A stretch of DNA of 64,000 nt from Methylocaldum sp035627495 (GCF_035627495.1 NZ_DASPLO010000167.1:1-64000), one strand, 5' to 3'. Shown: positions 16,901 to 24,036, numbered from the stretch's first letter. Notes: generated from the letters alone by a model not told the origin. Program-made: numbers and translations.

Positions 16901-17282
16901 TGTGGAACACGCCGAGAATCACCGAGTAGCTATTGTGGTCGCGCAAGGCGACCGGCTTGGCCGAGCCGGTGGCGTCGCTGCGCTCGGACTTGTAATGGCC
17001 CAGCACGTAGGAGCGCAGGGTGCGTTCCCTGGTGTCGGCTCCGGCCGCCTTGTTGTAGGCGATGCGGTGGGCCGGCACCAGCAGCGTGGTCACGGCGTCG
17101 ACCAGGGTGGATTTGCCGGAACCGATGTCGCCGGTGAGCAAGGCGTTCTTGCCGTCGAGATGCAGCGTCCAGACCCGGCCGTCGAAGGTGCCCCAGTTGA
17201 ACACTTCCAGGCGGTGCAGGCGGTAGCCGGTGAGCGTGTCGTCGCCGATGAAATCCAGGCTCAGCGTTTCCATGTCAATCAT
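13908..17282 (-). CDS. jetC: Wadjet subunit JetC, SMC/MukB-like ATPase
   Basis: 1124 residues. Walker A is GDIGSGKSTL at about 51-60. Long E/R/A/L-rich stretches at about 290-460 and 640-900 are coiled-coil arms around a hinge-like middle. The C-terminal head carries the ABC signature in DSGGKSGGQKEKLAYTILA and Walker B FVVIDEAFGRGSDESA, so the ATPase is complete. JetC is the DNA-extruding motor of the Wadjet complex. The start at 17282 overlaps jetB by 8 nt; a second ATG at 17273 just downstream is possible. Upstream jetB and jetA give the standard order A-B-C-D of type I Wadjet. Confidence 0.95.
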   Translation of the reverse strand: MIDMETLSLDFIGDDTLTGYRLHRLEVFNWGTFDGRVWTLHLDGKNALLTGDIGSGKSTLVDAVTTLLVPAHRIAYNKAAGADTRERTLRSYVLGHYKSERSDATGSAKPVALRDHNSYSVILGVFHNAGYDQTVTLAQVFWMKEPQGQPARFFVGAERALSIATDFAHFGSDIGALRKRLRNSGVEIFDSFPPYGAWFRRRFGIDNEQALELFHQTVSMKSVGNLTDFVRSHMLEPFDVAPRITALIAHFDDLNRAHEAVVKAKRQVELLTPLVADCDRHAELAARCEELRACREALKPYFARLKLGLLEKRIATLDDDLARLNTQVARLEERKQGQQAEERELRRSIAENGGDRIERIGEEICQKEEEQARRRKKAEDYAELVRSLALAPPENDDAFLAQRREFAALQEKADACEAELQNEQNEVRFAFAQGREEHKALTAEIESLKARRSNIDAQQIAMRAALCRALNLSEDDMPFAGELIQVREDEHDWEGAAERLLRNFGLSMLVPDAHYARVAEWVDRTHLKGRLVYFRVREGHRAELPSLHRDSLVHKLAVKPDSAFYDWLERELAHRFDYACCATQEQFRREPKSITRAGQIKAPGERHEKDDRHRLDDRGRYVLGWSNAAKIATLEARARLLETRLGELGSRLAALDTEQKAIRARLATLSKLDVYRDFRELDWHPLAGEVARLQEEKRQLEAASDVLKQLGERLNALVLALEETERRLVDRRDDRSRTVQKRSDADALRVQTQAVLDDPANAVHADRFVSLEAMRADALGEHRLEVENCDPREQDTRKWLQSRIDAEDAKLGRLRDRIIKAMAEYKEAYRLETQDVDVSVEAAHEYREMLAKLQADDLPRFEARFKELLNENTIREVANFQSQLNRERETIKERIGQINASLNQIDYNPGRYIVLEAQLSQDNDLRDFQAALRKCTEGALTGSEDAQYSEEKFLQVKEIIERFRGREGQAESDRRWTAKVTDVRNWFTFAASERWRADGTEHEHYSDSGGKSGGQKEKLAYTILAASLAYQFGLEWGAVRSRSFRFVVIDEAFGRGSDESAQYGLKLFQQLNLQLLIVTPLQKIHIIEPFVASVGFVHNEEGRASKLRNLSIEDYRAEKARATA

Positions 17283-17919
17283 TGTCTCGGTTGTCTTGTC
17301 GGTTCTCGAACAGATGCGCCTTGTAGGCGTCCAGCCGCTGATCGAATTCCGCCAGCCATTGCGCGTCGATGAAGGCCTTGAGAATGCGACGCACCTCGAC
17401 CGTCGCTTCCTGCCCGGCGGCCGGCTTCAGGCGGCGCAGAAAGCCGAGCTCCACGATCTTGTTGAGGTGGGCGTCGACCTGGTCGATCAGCCTGGCCTCA
17501 TTGCTGCCCTCGGGCAGGAACACCCGGATCAGCTCGACCGCCTCGCCGCGCGACAGTACCAGGCGGGTGTCGCCGCCGCTCGCATCGAATTCGGCCAGTT
17601 TCTTGCGCAGCAGCGCCAGCAGCAGGCTGACCGGGAACGACAGCGGGCGCCGGGCAACCAGGCGCGGCGTCTTGGCTGCGGCGTCGTCCTCGTCGTCGGC
17701 GCGCGAGCGCAGGAAGGCGTAGCCTTCGGCTTCGTCCAGCATCAGCTCCAGCCCGAGCACGGCCACGTAGTCGCGCGCGCGGCCCTGGAGATTGAGCAGC
17801 GCGTTCCACAGCGCGGGATCGCTTTCCCGGTAGATCACGCCCTTCAGCAGCGGCACCACCAGGGCCGACAGATCGGGCGCGGCGTTGTTCGGCGTTTCGA
17901 TGTCTTGTTCCGCCATCAT
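17275..17919 (-). CDS. jetB: Wadjet subunit JetB (DUF4194), MukE-like
   Basis: 214 residues from the first ATG at 17919 (a second ATG at 17916 is equally usable). The body shows DUF4194 features: LVVPLLKGVIYRESDPALWN near the N-terminus, GLELMLDEAEGYAFLRSR in the middle and winged-helix repeats to the end. It is the MukE/kite-like regulator that joins JetA to JetC. The frame stays open far upstream into jetA (to 18705), but that part is antisense-composition noise; the ATG overlapping the jetA stop (TAATG) defines the start. Its stop overlaps the jetC start. Confidence 0.92.
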   Translation of the reverse strand: MMAEQDIETPNNAAPDLSALVVPLLKGVIYRESDPALWNALLNLQGRARDYVAVLGLELMLDEAEGYAFLRSRADDEDDAAAKTPRLVARRPLSFPVSLLLALLRKKLAEFDASGGDTRLVLSRGEAVELIRVFLPEGSNEARLIDQVDAHLNKIVELGFLRRLKPAAGQEATVEVRRILKAFIDAQWLAEFDQRLDAYKAHLFENRQDNRDND

Positions 17920-19364
17920 TACCTCACGAAGATCACCCGCGGCAGCCGGGCCTGTTTCATGCGTCCGTCGTCGCCGTAGTGCCAGACAATAATCTCGGTG
18001 ACCTCTTCGTCCACTACGGCCTTGAAGGTTTCGCCCGCCAGTTGCAAGTAAGCGACCAACTCGGCAAGTCCCTGCTTCAGGGGGCGTTTCTCGCACAGTT
18101 CGCGCAAGGTGATTTGCGACCGCTCCTGCAGGGCGTGGCGGATGTGGCGCGACAGCGCCGCCTTGTCGATGACCACCTGGGAGAACAGCGCGGCGGCGTC
18201 CACCTCGGCGTCGCCCGTTTCCAGCGCCACGTCGGCGATCCGCGGCTTGATCGGCGGGACGTAGAGCGGCCTTTCCATGGGCAGCTCGATGGTCGCGGCG
18301 GTGTCGGCGACGGTCATCATCTCTCCCGAGGGCGGCGTGTCCCGCAGTTCCAGCGCCTTGGCCTCGATGCCATGCAGGATGTCCATGATGCGCCGGTTCT
18401 CCAGCCAGGCCCGGTCGTCCAGAAAGCGGCGCAACTGTTGCGACAGCTGGGCTACCGTGCGCTGGGTGTGTTCGCCCGCCTCCAGCCAGTCGTAGTGGAT
18501 GCGCCGGGTGCGGGCGTCGGGCTCGAGTTCGGCCACGGGCGGCAGGATCAGCACCCGATCCAGCAATTGCGTCAACTCTTCCTGCCGTCGGCTGGACATC
18601 AGGAAATCCCAAAAGGCGCGAAAGCTCCGGCCCTGGTCCGAGTCGGCGATGGCGTCGCGTTCGCCCATGATCTCTTCCAGCAGCGCGCCTTTGCTGCCCT
18701 CCCACAGCGCGATGCGCTCCCGCACCCGCCGGTCCAGCGCGCGGAAATTGTGCTCCACTTCGCGGAAATCGGTGAGCAGCTCGCGGGCCAGGGCGATGAA
18801 CTGCTGGAAGCGGTCCTTGAGCGCCGTGTCGTCCAGCAGGGGGATGTCGCCGGCCAGAATGCGCGCCACTTCGGCGTCGATCTCGTCGCGGCGCTTGTGC
18901 AATTCGGCGATGCGCGCCTCGGGGTCGGTCTCGGAGCCTTCGCTCATCTGCTTGAGCAGCTCGAACAGCGTGAGGAGCCGCGATTCCGTGCCGACGAAGG
19001 CGCGTTCGGTCAGCGTGCCCAGCCAGGCAATCGCCTTTTCGGTGGCCGGGGTCAGATCGAAATGCGGTTCGTCCGAGCCTTGAACGTAGAACTTGCGCAG
19101 CCAGGCCTTGTCGTTGCCGGCCCAGTCGTTCAGATATTCGAGCGCGGGTTTGGGAAAAGCGTCCTGCCCCAGCCGTTCGCGCAGTCCGAATAGCTCGTCC
19201 TCCAGCGCCTCGGCCAGATCCGCCTGCGCCATCACCCGCACATTGGGCGCGACGAACGCGCGATGAAGAAAACTCGCCACCAGCGGCGCATGATCCGAGC
19301 GCAGCAAGCGCCAGGCGGGATGGTTCTGGCGGAGAAGGTCAAGGGTGGCGTAGTCCAAGTTCAT
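17919..19364 (-). CDS. jetA: Wadjet subunit JetA (DUF3375), MukF-like kleisin
   Basis: 481 residues starting MNLDYATLDLLRQNHPAWRL, the characteristic DUF3375 opening. The N-terminal winged helix is followed by acidic helical regions (EARIAELHKRRDEIDAEVARI) and a C-terminal winged-helix domain ending LPRVIFVR. JetA acts as the kleisin that bridges the two JetC heads and recruits JetB. It is the first jet gene; its ATG is 5 nt after the stop of a doubtful 80-codon ORF and has a poor ribosome binding site, hinting at coupling with upstream translation. Length agrees with other type I JetA proteins. Confidence 0.93.
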   Translation of the reverse strand: MNLDYATLDLLRQNHPAWRLLRSDHAPLVASFLHRAFVAPNVRVMAQADLAEALEDELFGLRERLGQDAFPKPALEYLNDWAGNDKAWLRKFYVQGSDEPHFDLTPATEKAIAWLGTLTERAFVGTESRLLTLFELLKQMSEGSETDPEARIAELHKRRDEIDAEVARILAGDIPLLDDTALKDRFQQFIALARELLTDFREVEHNFRALDRRVRERIALWEGSKGALLEEIMGERDAIADSDQGRSFRAFWDFLMSSRRQEELTQLLDRVLILPPVAELEPDARTRRIHYDWLEAGEHTQRTVAQLSQQLRRFLDDRAWLENRRIMDILHGIEAKALELRDTPPSGEMMTVADTAATIELPMERPLYVPPIKPRIADVALETGDAEVDAAALFSQVVIDKAALSRHIRHALQERSQITLRELCEKRPLKQGLAELVAYLQLAGETFKAVVDEEVTEIIVWHYGDDGRMKQARLPRVIFVR

Positions 19365-19369
19365 GCTTA

Positions 19370-19612
19370 CTAGCCGTGAGAGGGATCAATCGCCCATAGC
19401 GATTCGGTGAAAGCGCCGTCCTCGTGTACCGCTTCGCGATAGACCGCGGGAATACGTTCCATCCAGCGCTGATATGCCTTGGCTGGGCGGGTACCGCGGC
19501 GCCCGTGTTGTATGACTGCGCATCCGACAGATTGCATCATGCCGCCGGGCATGGAAACATCCTGCGGCGCTTTCGGCAGCGTCGCGCAAAATGGAGTGCA
19601 ATCCGTAGTCAT
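19370..19612 (-). CDS. Doubtful 80-codon ORF between fic and jetA
   Basis: The frame starts 13 nt after the fic stop (ATG at 19612, MTTDCTPFCATLPKAPQD) and ends 5 nt before jetA. The C-terminal part GCAVIQHGRRGTRPAKAYQR followed by WMERIPAVYREAV looks protein-like, as if a remnant of a longer gene. I do not recognise it. Tight spacing to both neighbours favours translation; the lack of any known domain argues against it. Confidence 0.35.
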   Translation of the reverse strand: MTTDCTPFCATLPKAPQDVSMPGGMMQSVGCAVIQHGRRGTRPAKAYQRWMERIPAVYREAVHEDGAFTESLWAIDPSHG

Positions 19613-19625
19613 CGGCCCGTGAGCG

Positions 19626-20675
19626 TCAGCGCAGTTCATACCAAACGCCGCGTCCGCTGCCATGCTGGTTCAGGTGTCCTCGCTCGACCAGTGCGCGGAA
19701 ATGCTGCTTGAGCGTGTTGCGGCTTGCCTTGGTCAGCTTAATGGCGTCGCCGATCGTGACGCGACCGTGCTCGCGGGCGAACTCGACGATCTGTAGCGAC
19801 AATCCGGGCAGAGGTGCCAGTACCAGCTTTTCACGCTCGACTTTTTTCTCGAGGCGCCTTATCTGCTCGGCTAGCGATCGCAGGAAGAACAGCAGCCAGG
19901 GCTGCCAGTCGGGCGCGTCGGATCGGATCGTCGCTTGGGTTTGTCGCAGGGCGAGGTAATAGGCTTCCTTGTTCTGCTCGATCACGCTCTCCAGGGAACT
20001 GTACGGTACATAGGCATAGCCCGCCTGCAGGAGCAGCAGCGTGGTCAGCACCCGGGAAAGCCGGCCGTTGCCGTCCTGGAAGGGATGGATCTCCAGAAAC
20101 ACCACCACCCACAATCCGATCAGCAACAACGGGTGCAGGCGAGCGGCGGCGCGCTCTTCCTGTATCCAGGTCATGAGTTCCGTCATCAGGCGGGGCGTGT
20201 CGAAGGGCGTTGCCGTTTGAAACACAACGCCGATCTGAACATCCTTTTCATCGAAGGCGACGACGCTGTTGCTTGATGTCTTGTAGTTGCCGCGATGCCG
20301 GGCATCCTTCTCGCTGTAGACGAGCAGGTTTTGATGCAACTGCTTGATGTGATTTTCGGTGAACGTGATGTCCTGCCAGGATGAAAAGACCAGCTCCATC
20401 AGCTCCGCGTAGCCGGCTGCCTCCTGCTCGTCGCGGGTGGCGAACGTTTTGATCTGCCAGTTGGGCAACAGGCGCTCGACTTTCCGGTCGGACAGCCTGC
20501 TGCCCTCGATCCGGGTGGACGAGCCGATGCTTTCTATCGTGGCCACGCGGCGCAGTGCCGACAGCCGATCGGGCGCAAGCGTGCCCAGGGCGCGCCATGC
20601 TCCCTTGAACTCGTCGATTCGGGAAATCAGAGTCAGAATTTCCGGCGTGATTTGGATGGTGTCGGAGCGGATCAT
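19626..20675 (-). CDS. Fic-domain protein with C-terminal winged helix
   Basis: 349 residues from the ATG at 20675. The Fic active-site loop HPFQDGNGRLSR (about 197-208) matches HPFx(D/E)GNGRxxR, so AMP transfer from ATP to a target protein is expected. The inhibitory motif S-x-x-x-E-G is present N-terminally as STRIEG (about 53-58), making this a class II, self-inhibited Fic. Residues about 290-349 form a winged helix (TIGDAIKLTKASRNTLKQHF). Two in-frame ATGs upstream (20744, 20705) lie inside the direct repeats and are probably not used. It precedes the jet genes on the same strand and may be co-transcribed with them. Confidence 0.9.
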   Translation of the reverse strand: MIRSDTIQITPEILTLISRIDEFKGAWRALGTLAPDRLSALRRVATIESIGSSTRIEGSRLSDRKVERLLPNWQIKTFATRDEQEAAGYAELMELVFSSWQDITFTENHIKQLHQNLLVYSEKDARHRGNYKTSSNSVVAFDEKDVQIGVVFQTATPFDTPRLMTELMTWIQEERAAARLHPLLLIGLWVVVFLEIHPFQDGNGRLSRVLTTLLLLQAGYAYVPYSSLESVIEQNKEAYYLALRQTQATIRSDAPDWQPWLLFFLRSLAEQIRRLEKKVEREKLVLAPLPGLSLQIVEFAREHGRVTIGDAIKLTKASRNTLKQHFRALVERGHLNQHGSGRGVWYELR

Positions 20676-20686
20676 CCAACCAATAC

Positions 20687-20745
20687 TACACCCAATTACA
20701 CCCATTCTCGATCTTTCACCAAAAGTGCACCCATTCACACCCAAA
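20687..20745. promoter_or_regulatory. Four-unit direct repeat upstream of fic, candidate operator
   Basis: Four 10-bp units related to TACACCCAWT on the plus strand: 20687-20696, 20697-20706, 20726-20735 and 20736-20745. They form two tandem pairs whose starts are 39 bp apart, so within a pair the units are exactly one helical turn apart. They lie immediately before the chosen fic start, where a repressor would block transcription. The Fic protein has its own C-terminal winged helix and could be the binder. Confidence 0.6.
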
Positions 20746-21111
20746 TAGTATCGACGATCGAACGCAGGATACTGGCCGTACTTTATGCATCGATGGGTAA
20801 GTTGGCTTGCGGGCTGGTGAGAATTCCTGAGGAAAGACGCTGATGGGCGCGGGGAAAAGGTGTAAGCGCGACCACGAACCCCGCCCGCAACAGTGCTGTC
20901 TAACAGACGGTGTTGAATGCTTCGAAGGGGCGGTCCTAGCCGGCTTTTTCACGTGGGTTTGGGCGAGCGTGACCAGAGGAATGGTTCCGATCGGCTGGTC
21001 GCAGCTTGTTTCCGTGGGCGGGAAATATCGCTCGCCAGCGGCCGACATCGGGAAGCGGATCGATCCCGAAGCTACGGGAAACTGCCGGGAAATGACGTTT
21101 AGGAGACGGTT
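20746..21111. other. Divergent intergenic region between fic and the DUF1269 gene
   Basis: 366 nt. It should hold the fic promoter on the minus strand and the DUF1269 promoter on the plus strand; AGGAGA at about 21101-21106 is the ribosome binding site of the latter. A 90-codon plus-strand frame (20843-21115) overlaps that site and has cysteine- and arginine-rich noise composition, so I do not call it. Nothing else recognised. Confidence 0.6.
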
Positions 21112-21618
21112 ATGAAGAGAATTTATTTTTTGGTGCCCGATATCGAGATCACGAAGAAGATCGTGGACGAACTGCTTCTCGCCCGGGTGGATGAACGGCA
21201 TATCCATGTTCTGGCGAAACGGGGAGTGCCGCTCGAAGATTTGCCGGAGGCGACGTTTCTGCAGAAGACCGACTTCATTCCCTCCCTGGAGCAAGGCATA
21301 GCCGTTGGCGGAATGACCGGCATGCTGGCCGGGCTGGTCGCGGTGGCCTTGCCGACCGGATTGGTTCTCGGCGGCGGAGCGGTCCTGGCGATTTCGCTGC
21401 TGGGAGCGGGAGTGGGCGCTTGGTCGTCGAGCATGATAGGCGCGAGTATCGGCAATAGACAGCTAAAGAATTACGAAGACGCCATGGAGCGGGGCGAGTT
21501 GCTGGTTATGGTCGACGTCCCGAAAGATCGGGTGGAGGAAATCGAAGAATTGATCAAAAAACATCATCCCGAGGCGGAATGCGAAGGCACCGAACCGACC
21601 ATTCCGCCATTCCCGTAA
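21112..21618 (+). CDS. DUF1269 family membrane protein
   Basis: 168 residues. The N-terminal alpha/beta part (MKRIYFLVPDIEITKKIVDE) is followed by two hydrophobic, glycine-rich helices at about 66-115 (GIAVGGMTGMLAGLVAVALP and GGGAVLAISLLGAGVGAW) typical of DUF1269, with a charged C-terminus that resembles an ACT-like strand-helix-strand unit (LLVMVDVPKDRVEEIEELIK). Probably an inner-membrane hairpin with cytoplasmic ends. The function of the family is unknown. AGGAGA precedes the ATG. Monocistronic; the next gene converges on it. Confidence 0.88.
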   Translation: MKRIYFLVPDIEITKKIVDELLLARVDERHIHVLAKRGVPLEDLPEATFLQKTDFIPSLEQGIAVGGMTGMLAGLVAVALPTGLVLGGGAVLAISLLGAGVGAWSSSMIGASIGNRQLKNYEDAMERGELLVMVDVPKDRVEEIEELIKKHHPEAECEGTEPTIPPFP

Positions 21619-21695
21619 GCGCGGATCGAGAGCGGACTCGGATACGGCGGCTGGAACGGGAAAAGCCCGGTATGCCGCTGTTCTTGTCTCCGAAC

Positions 21696-22367
21696 TCACT
21701 GCGCTTGGGTGATCGTAACCGTCTTTAGCGCTCGGCATGTGTCCCGGATATTCTCGCATCGGGTAAAGGCGTGGGTGTTCCGGTCAAAGCAAACCATGAC
21801 TTCATCCAAAGTCTTGGTGCTGCTTCTTTGCCCATTGGCACCGCAGGACAGCACGATTTCGTCGGCGTCCAGCCCCGGATTTTTCTCCATAAACAGCCAC
21901 TTGATCTCATCCGCTTCGACAGTACCCGCGAGCCGGGGCAAATTCAGGTTCCCGTAAAGCGCTTCGGTCAGAGCGAAATAATTGTTGCGGGATAGCGCAC
22001 TGCAGGTTCCGTGCGTTTGCCATTCGTGACGGATCAAATAGTCCGACGGCATGAAGGCGTAAATTCTCGGGTTATCGACCGGATCGGTTCGGCGGCCGTT
22101 TCGGCAATTTCGTGGGGAGTCGTTTTCGCATTGCGGCCAAAGCCCGTGGACGATGAATTGGCGGTTTTCCCGACATTGCCGTTCGTCTGATTGGTCGGGA
22201 TGCGAACGGCAAAATTCCGGCGACCAGGATAAAGCCAGTGCGTAATACTTGAATTTTCCGGCCACGTTGTTACGGCAGGCGTATTCGTCTTCCGCGCTCC
22301 AGTCGGCATAAACCATTAAAGCCGAAAAGCTCAGCAGGAATAAGATAATCCTCTTCAGGATACTCAC
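21696..22367 (-). CDS. Secreted ribonuclease T2 family protein
   Basis: 223 residues with an N-terminal signal peptide (MSILKRIILFLLSFSALMVYA, cleavage near residue 21 expected). Both catalytic segments of RNase T2 are present: CAS I FIVHGLWPQ at about 71-79 and CAS II IRHEWQTHGTC at about 112-122, with the catalytic histidines in each. Eight or more cysteines suggest disulphides in the periplasm. It should degrade RNA to cyclic and 3'-phosphates, as E. coli RNase I does. It stands alone, convergent with the DUF1269 gene. Confidence 0.93.
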   Translation of the reverse strand: MSILKRIILFLLSFSALMVYADWSAEDEYACRNNVAGKFKYYALALSWSPEFCRSHPDQSDERQCRENRQFIVHGLWPQCENDSPRNCRNGRRTDPVDNPRIYAFMPSDYLIRHEWQTHGTCSALSRNNYFALTEALYGNLNLPRLAGTVEADEIKWLFMEKNPGLDADEIVLSCGANGQRSSTKTLDEVMVCFDRNTHAFTRCENIRDTCRALKTVTITQAQ

Positions 22368-22749
22368 GATTTTCCCCTAGGAAAGGCCACGGTTGACGCG
22401 ACCGTTTGTGATTGAAACGATGGTAAAAGGATGAGTTTCGTACCTCAATCCATTCTTGTATTTTGATTTATTACGGATTATCCGGGCTACGGCGGCGGTC
22501 GAGTGGATTAGTGCCTGGCGCCGCGGTTCTCCGTGAGCCCAAAACGTGGAACCCGGCGTTCTCGGATTTATAGTTCCAGATATGGCCTCCTTATCCGAGC
22601 ACCGAAGGTGCAATCGATTTGGAATTTAGGGTGCAAAAATGGTTTTAGTTGTCTCAAGCAGCGCATCAGCTTTAGGATCACAGTTTTTTATACACCTCGG
22701 AGGTGCAAAGTTTTGCGCCTTTTGGAGTGCCCATTTGTAGCTAGCCTTC
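22368..22749. other. Intergenic region with small hairpins upstream of the cassette-like ORFs
   Basis: 382 nt without a credible gene. It contains GCACC-GAA-GGTGC (22599-22611), CACCT-CGG-AGGTG (22693-22705) and, overlapping the latter, GGTGCAAA/TTTTGCGCC followed by TTTT (22702-22724), which looks like a plus-strand terminator. Any transcription of the ORF at 22750 would therefore have to start after it or read through. No attI or integrase gene was found here. Confidence 0.5.
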
Positions 22750-23607
22750 ATGCTCATCGACCACATTTTCCCCGCCGTCGTAGCTGAGAAAAGCACGCTG
22801 CAAAACCGCCTGCTTGCTGAGGCAACGGCGAATAGCTTGTCCGGCGAAGTTTTCGGTTCTGTGATTACTGGCGTTCCCGAACGGCTTATCAATGCGGGCT
22901 GCTTTCTCGACAAAATGACTGGCTTGTGGCGCTATGAGTTCGGCGTCCCCTACAGCATCGAAAAGAGTCACGTCTGGGGCACCCACATGTGGGTGCCCGT
23001 TTCCAAGCTTTTCGCTGCGCTGTACTGTGCTAAGACCCGTCTCGCTGACGGTAAGCGCACCGACTACCTTGCTCGGTTGGCTGACCCGGAGAGACATCAA
23101 GCAGTGCTTGTCGAGATGATCCCACCACACAAAATCGATCCGGCCATCCCCCTGGAGTTCGAAGTGGCTGGGTTCGGGGCAGGAAATCACACAATTGATT
23201 GGGTTATCCGACCCGAAGAGGATCGCATTGTATTGCTGGACGTGAAAAGGAGAACAACCGATTTCATTCAACAAGCGGAGGAGATGGCAGCAGATAGTTC
23301 TTCTCAAGAACCCACCCATGATCCATCACTTCTATTCCGTAGCGTCGAGCAGAAATTCGTGGCAGCCAATCCTGATAACCAGCTCCAGGGAGTCTGGATA
23401 TACACGGACATAAAGCAAAATGAAGAGCGGCTTCTTTTCGCTTTTTCCGCCCTCTGTGTGAGCCGAGTTCACTTCGTCATTCTTGGCGACTGGAGGTCGG
23501 ATGCGTATGTGCTCTCCCGTAGGCCCGAAGATCGACAATTTCTTCTCGACCTATTTCGTCTGAAATCATCTACCCGTTTCACCTTCAGAACCGAAAATGA
23601 AGGCTAA
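22750..23607 (+). CDS. Hypothetical protein with a possible PD-(D/E)xK nuclease motif, cassette-like
   Basis: 285 residues, no family recognised. Residues about 155-175 read HTIDWVIRPEEDRIVLLDVK: an acidic residue in a first strand, then a second hydrophobic strand ending in DVK, the D...(D/E)xK layout of the PD-(D/E)xK nuclease fold; downstream helices could complete it. This is a motif-level guess. The stop codon lies inside an attC-like left core (GGCTAAC), as in integron cassettes. There is no clear ribosome binding site before the ATG. An antisense ORF (22741-23319) is rejected as its shadow. A defence or mobile function would fit the neighbourhood but is not shown. Confidence 0.6.
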   Translation: MLIDHIFPAVVAEKSTLQNRLLAEATANSLSGEVFGSVITGVPERLINAGCFLDKMTGLWRYEFGVPYSIEKSHVWGTHMWVPVSKLFAALYCAKTRLADGKRTDYLARLADPERHQAVLVEMIPPHKIDPAIPLEFEVAGFGAGNHTIDWVIRPEEDRIVLLDVKRRTTDFIQQAEEMAADSSSQEPTHDPSLLFRSVEQKFVAANPDNQLQGVWIYTDIKQNEERLLFAFSALCVSRVHFVILGDWRSDAYVLSRRPEDRQFLLDLFRLKSSTRFTFRTENEG

Positions 23608-23675
23608 CTATTCGTTCAAGTGGGACGCCTGCCAGCGGAGCTTTCGCCCCGCCCTCAGCTCGGGCACGTTATAGG
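23602..23675 (+). repeat. attC-like element (degenerate integron recombination site)
   Basis: Left side GGCTAACTATTCGTTCAAG (from 23602) closely resembles the left half of many attC sites (RYYYAAC core, then TTCAAG). The right side ends CACGTTATAGG (23665-23675) with a GTTATAG core, compared with the consensus GTTRRRY. The spacer holds GC-rich complementary pieces. The site spans the stop codon of the preceding ORF and ends 18 nt before the next ORF, exactly where an attC should be. The cores are not perfect matches, so the site may be degenerate. Confidence 0.5.
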
Positions 23676-23692
23676 TACAAGCATGGTGATTT

Positions 23693-24007
23693 ATGAACTT
23701 AGATAACTTACAAAAACACTATGATCTTTTAGAAGAAAGAGGATTCATTACGAACTGCCCTCCCAGATCAGATCTAAAGGTCTATCACGACAAAGTTTCG
23801 CAGTATTGTGAACATTTGAATAAGCTTGCCTTGTCGAGCGGAAACTACATCGATCCACCCTTCGGTAGCGTGCACTTGAATGAGCCAGCAGGCGACTACA
23901 TCGCCATCTTCAAAATAGACGGCACTCATGAAGATGATGCGATGGATGTGATTAATGCGCATGCCAACAAAATGGCACGTCAAGCAAGGGGGCGTCGCCA
24001 TTGGTGA
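23693..24007 (+). CDS. Hypothetical protein, second cassette-like ORF
   Basis: 104 residues starting MNLDNLQKHYDLLEERGFIT. Acidic and helical at the N-terminus, then a strand-rich segment (YIDPPFGSVHLNEPAGDYIA) and a basic end (NKMARQARGRRHW). I do not recognise a domain. Its base composition is AT-richer than neighbouring genes, an indication of recent acquisition. It begins 18 nt after the attC-like right core and is followed 6 nt after the stop by GTATAAC, which is complementary to the GTTATA at its own left end, as expected for an integron cassette. Confidence 0.55.
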   Translation: MNLDNLQKHYDLLEERGFITNCPPRSDLKVYHDKVSQYCEHLNKLALSSGNYIDPPFGSVHLNEPAGDYIAIFKIDGTHEDDAMDVINAHANKMARQARGRRHW

Positions 24008-24012
24008 GGCGT

Positions 24013-24036
24013 GTATAACACATCGCTCCAGCCCGC
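24013..24036 (+). repeat. Left half of a second attC-like element
   Basis: GTATAACACATCGCTCCAGC, starting 6 nt after the stop of the preceding ORF, resembles attC left halves (…TAACA…TCGCTCCAG). GTATAAC is the reverse complement of GTTATAC, nearly identical to the GTTATAG at the start of this cassette. The right half is not recognisable because a dispersed palindrome begins at 24037, so the site looks truncated. Confidence 0.45.

Noticed and set aside
15306..17372. A 688-codon plus-strand ORF opposite jetC
   Set aside because: Antisense to the well-supported SMC-like ATPase; composition is typical of a shadow frame.
17920..18705. N-terminal extension of jetB by 262 codons
   Set aside because: This part overlaps jetA in another frame, is R/A/G-rich noise, and the ATG at the jetA stop gives the normal DUF4194 length.
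20843..21115. A 90-codon plus-strand ORF before the DUF1269 gene
   Set aside because: It overlaps the ribosome binding site and start of that gene, is rich in C, R and W, and matches nothing recognisable.
22741..23319. A 192-codon minus-strand ORF over the cassette-like gene
   Set aside because: Cysteine/histidine-rich noise on the opposite strand; the plus-strand frame is longer, ends in an attC-like core and has a nuclease-like motif.
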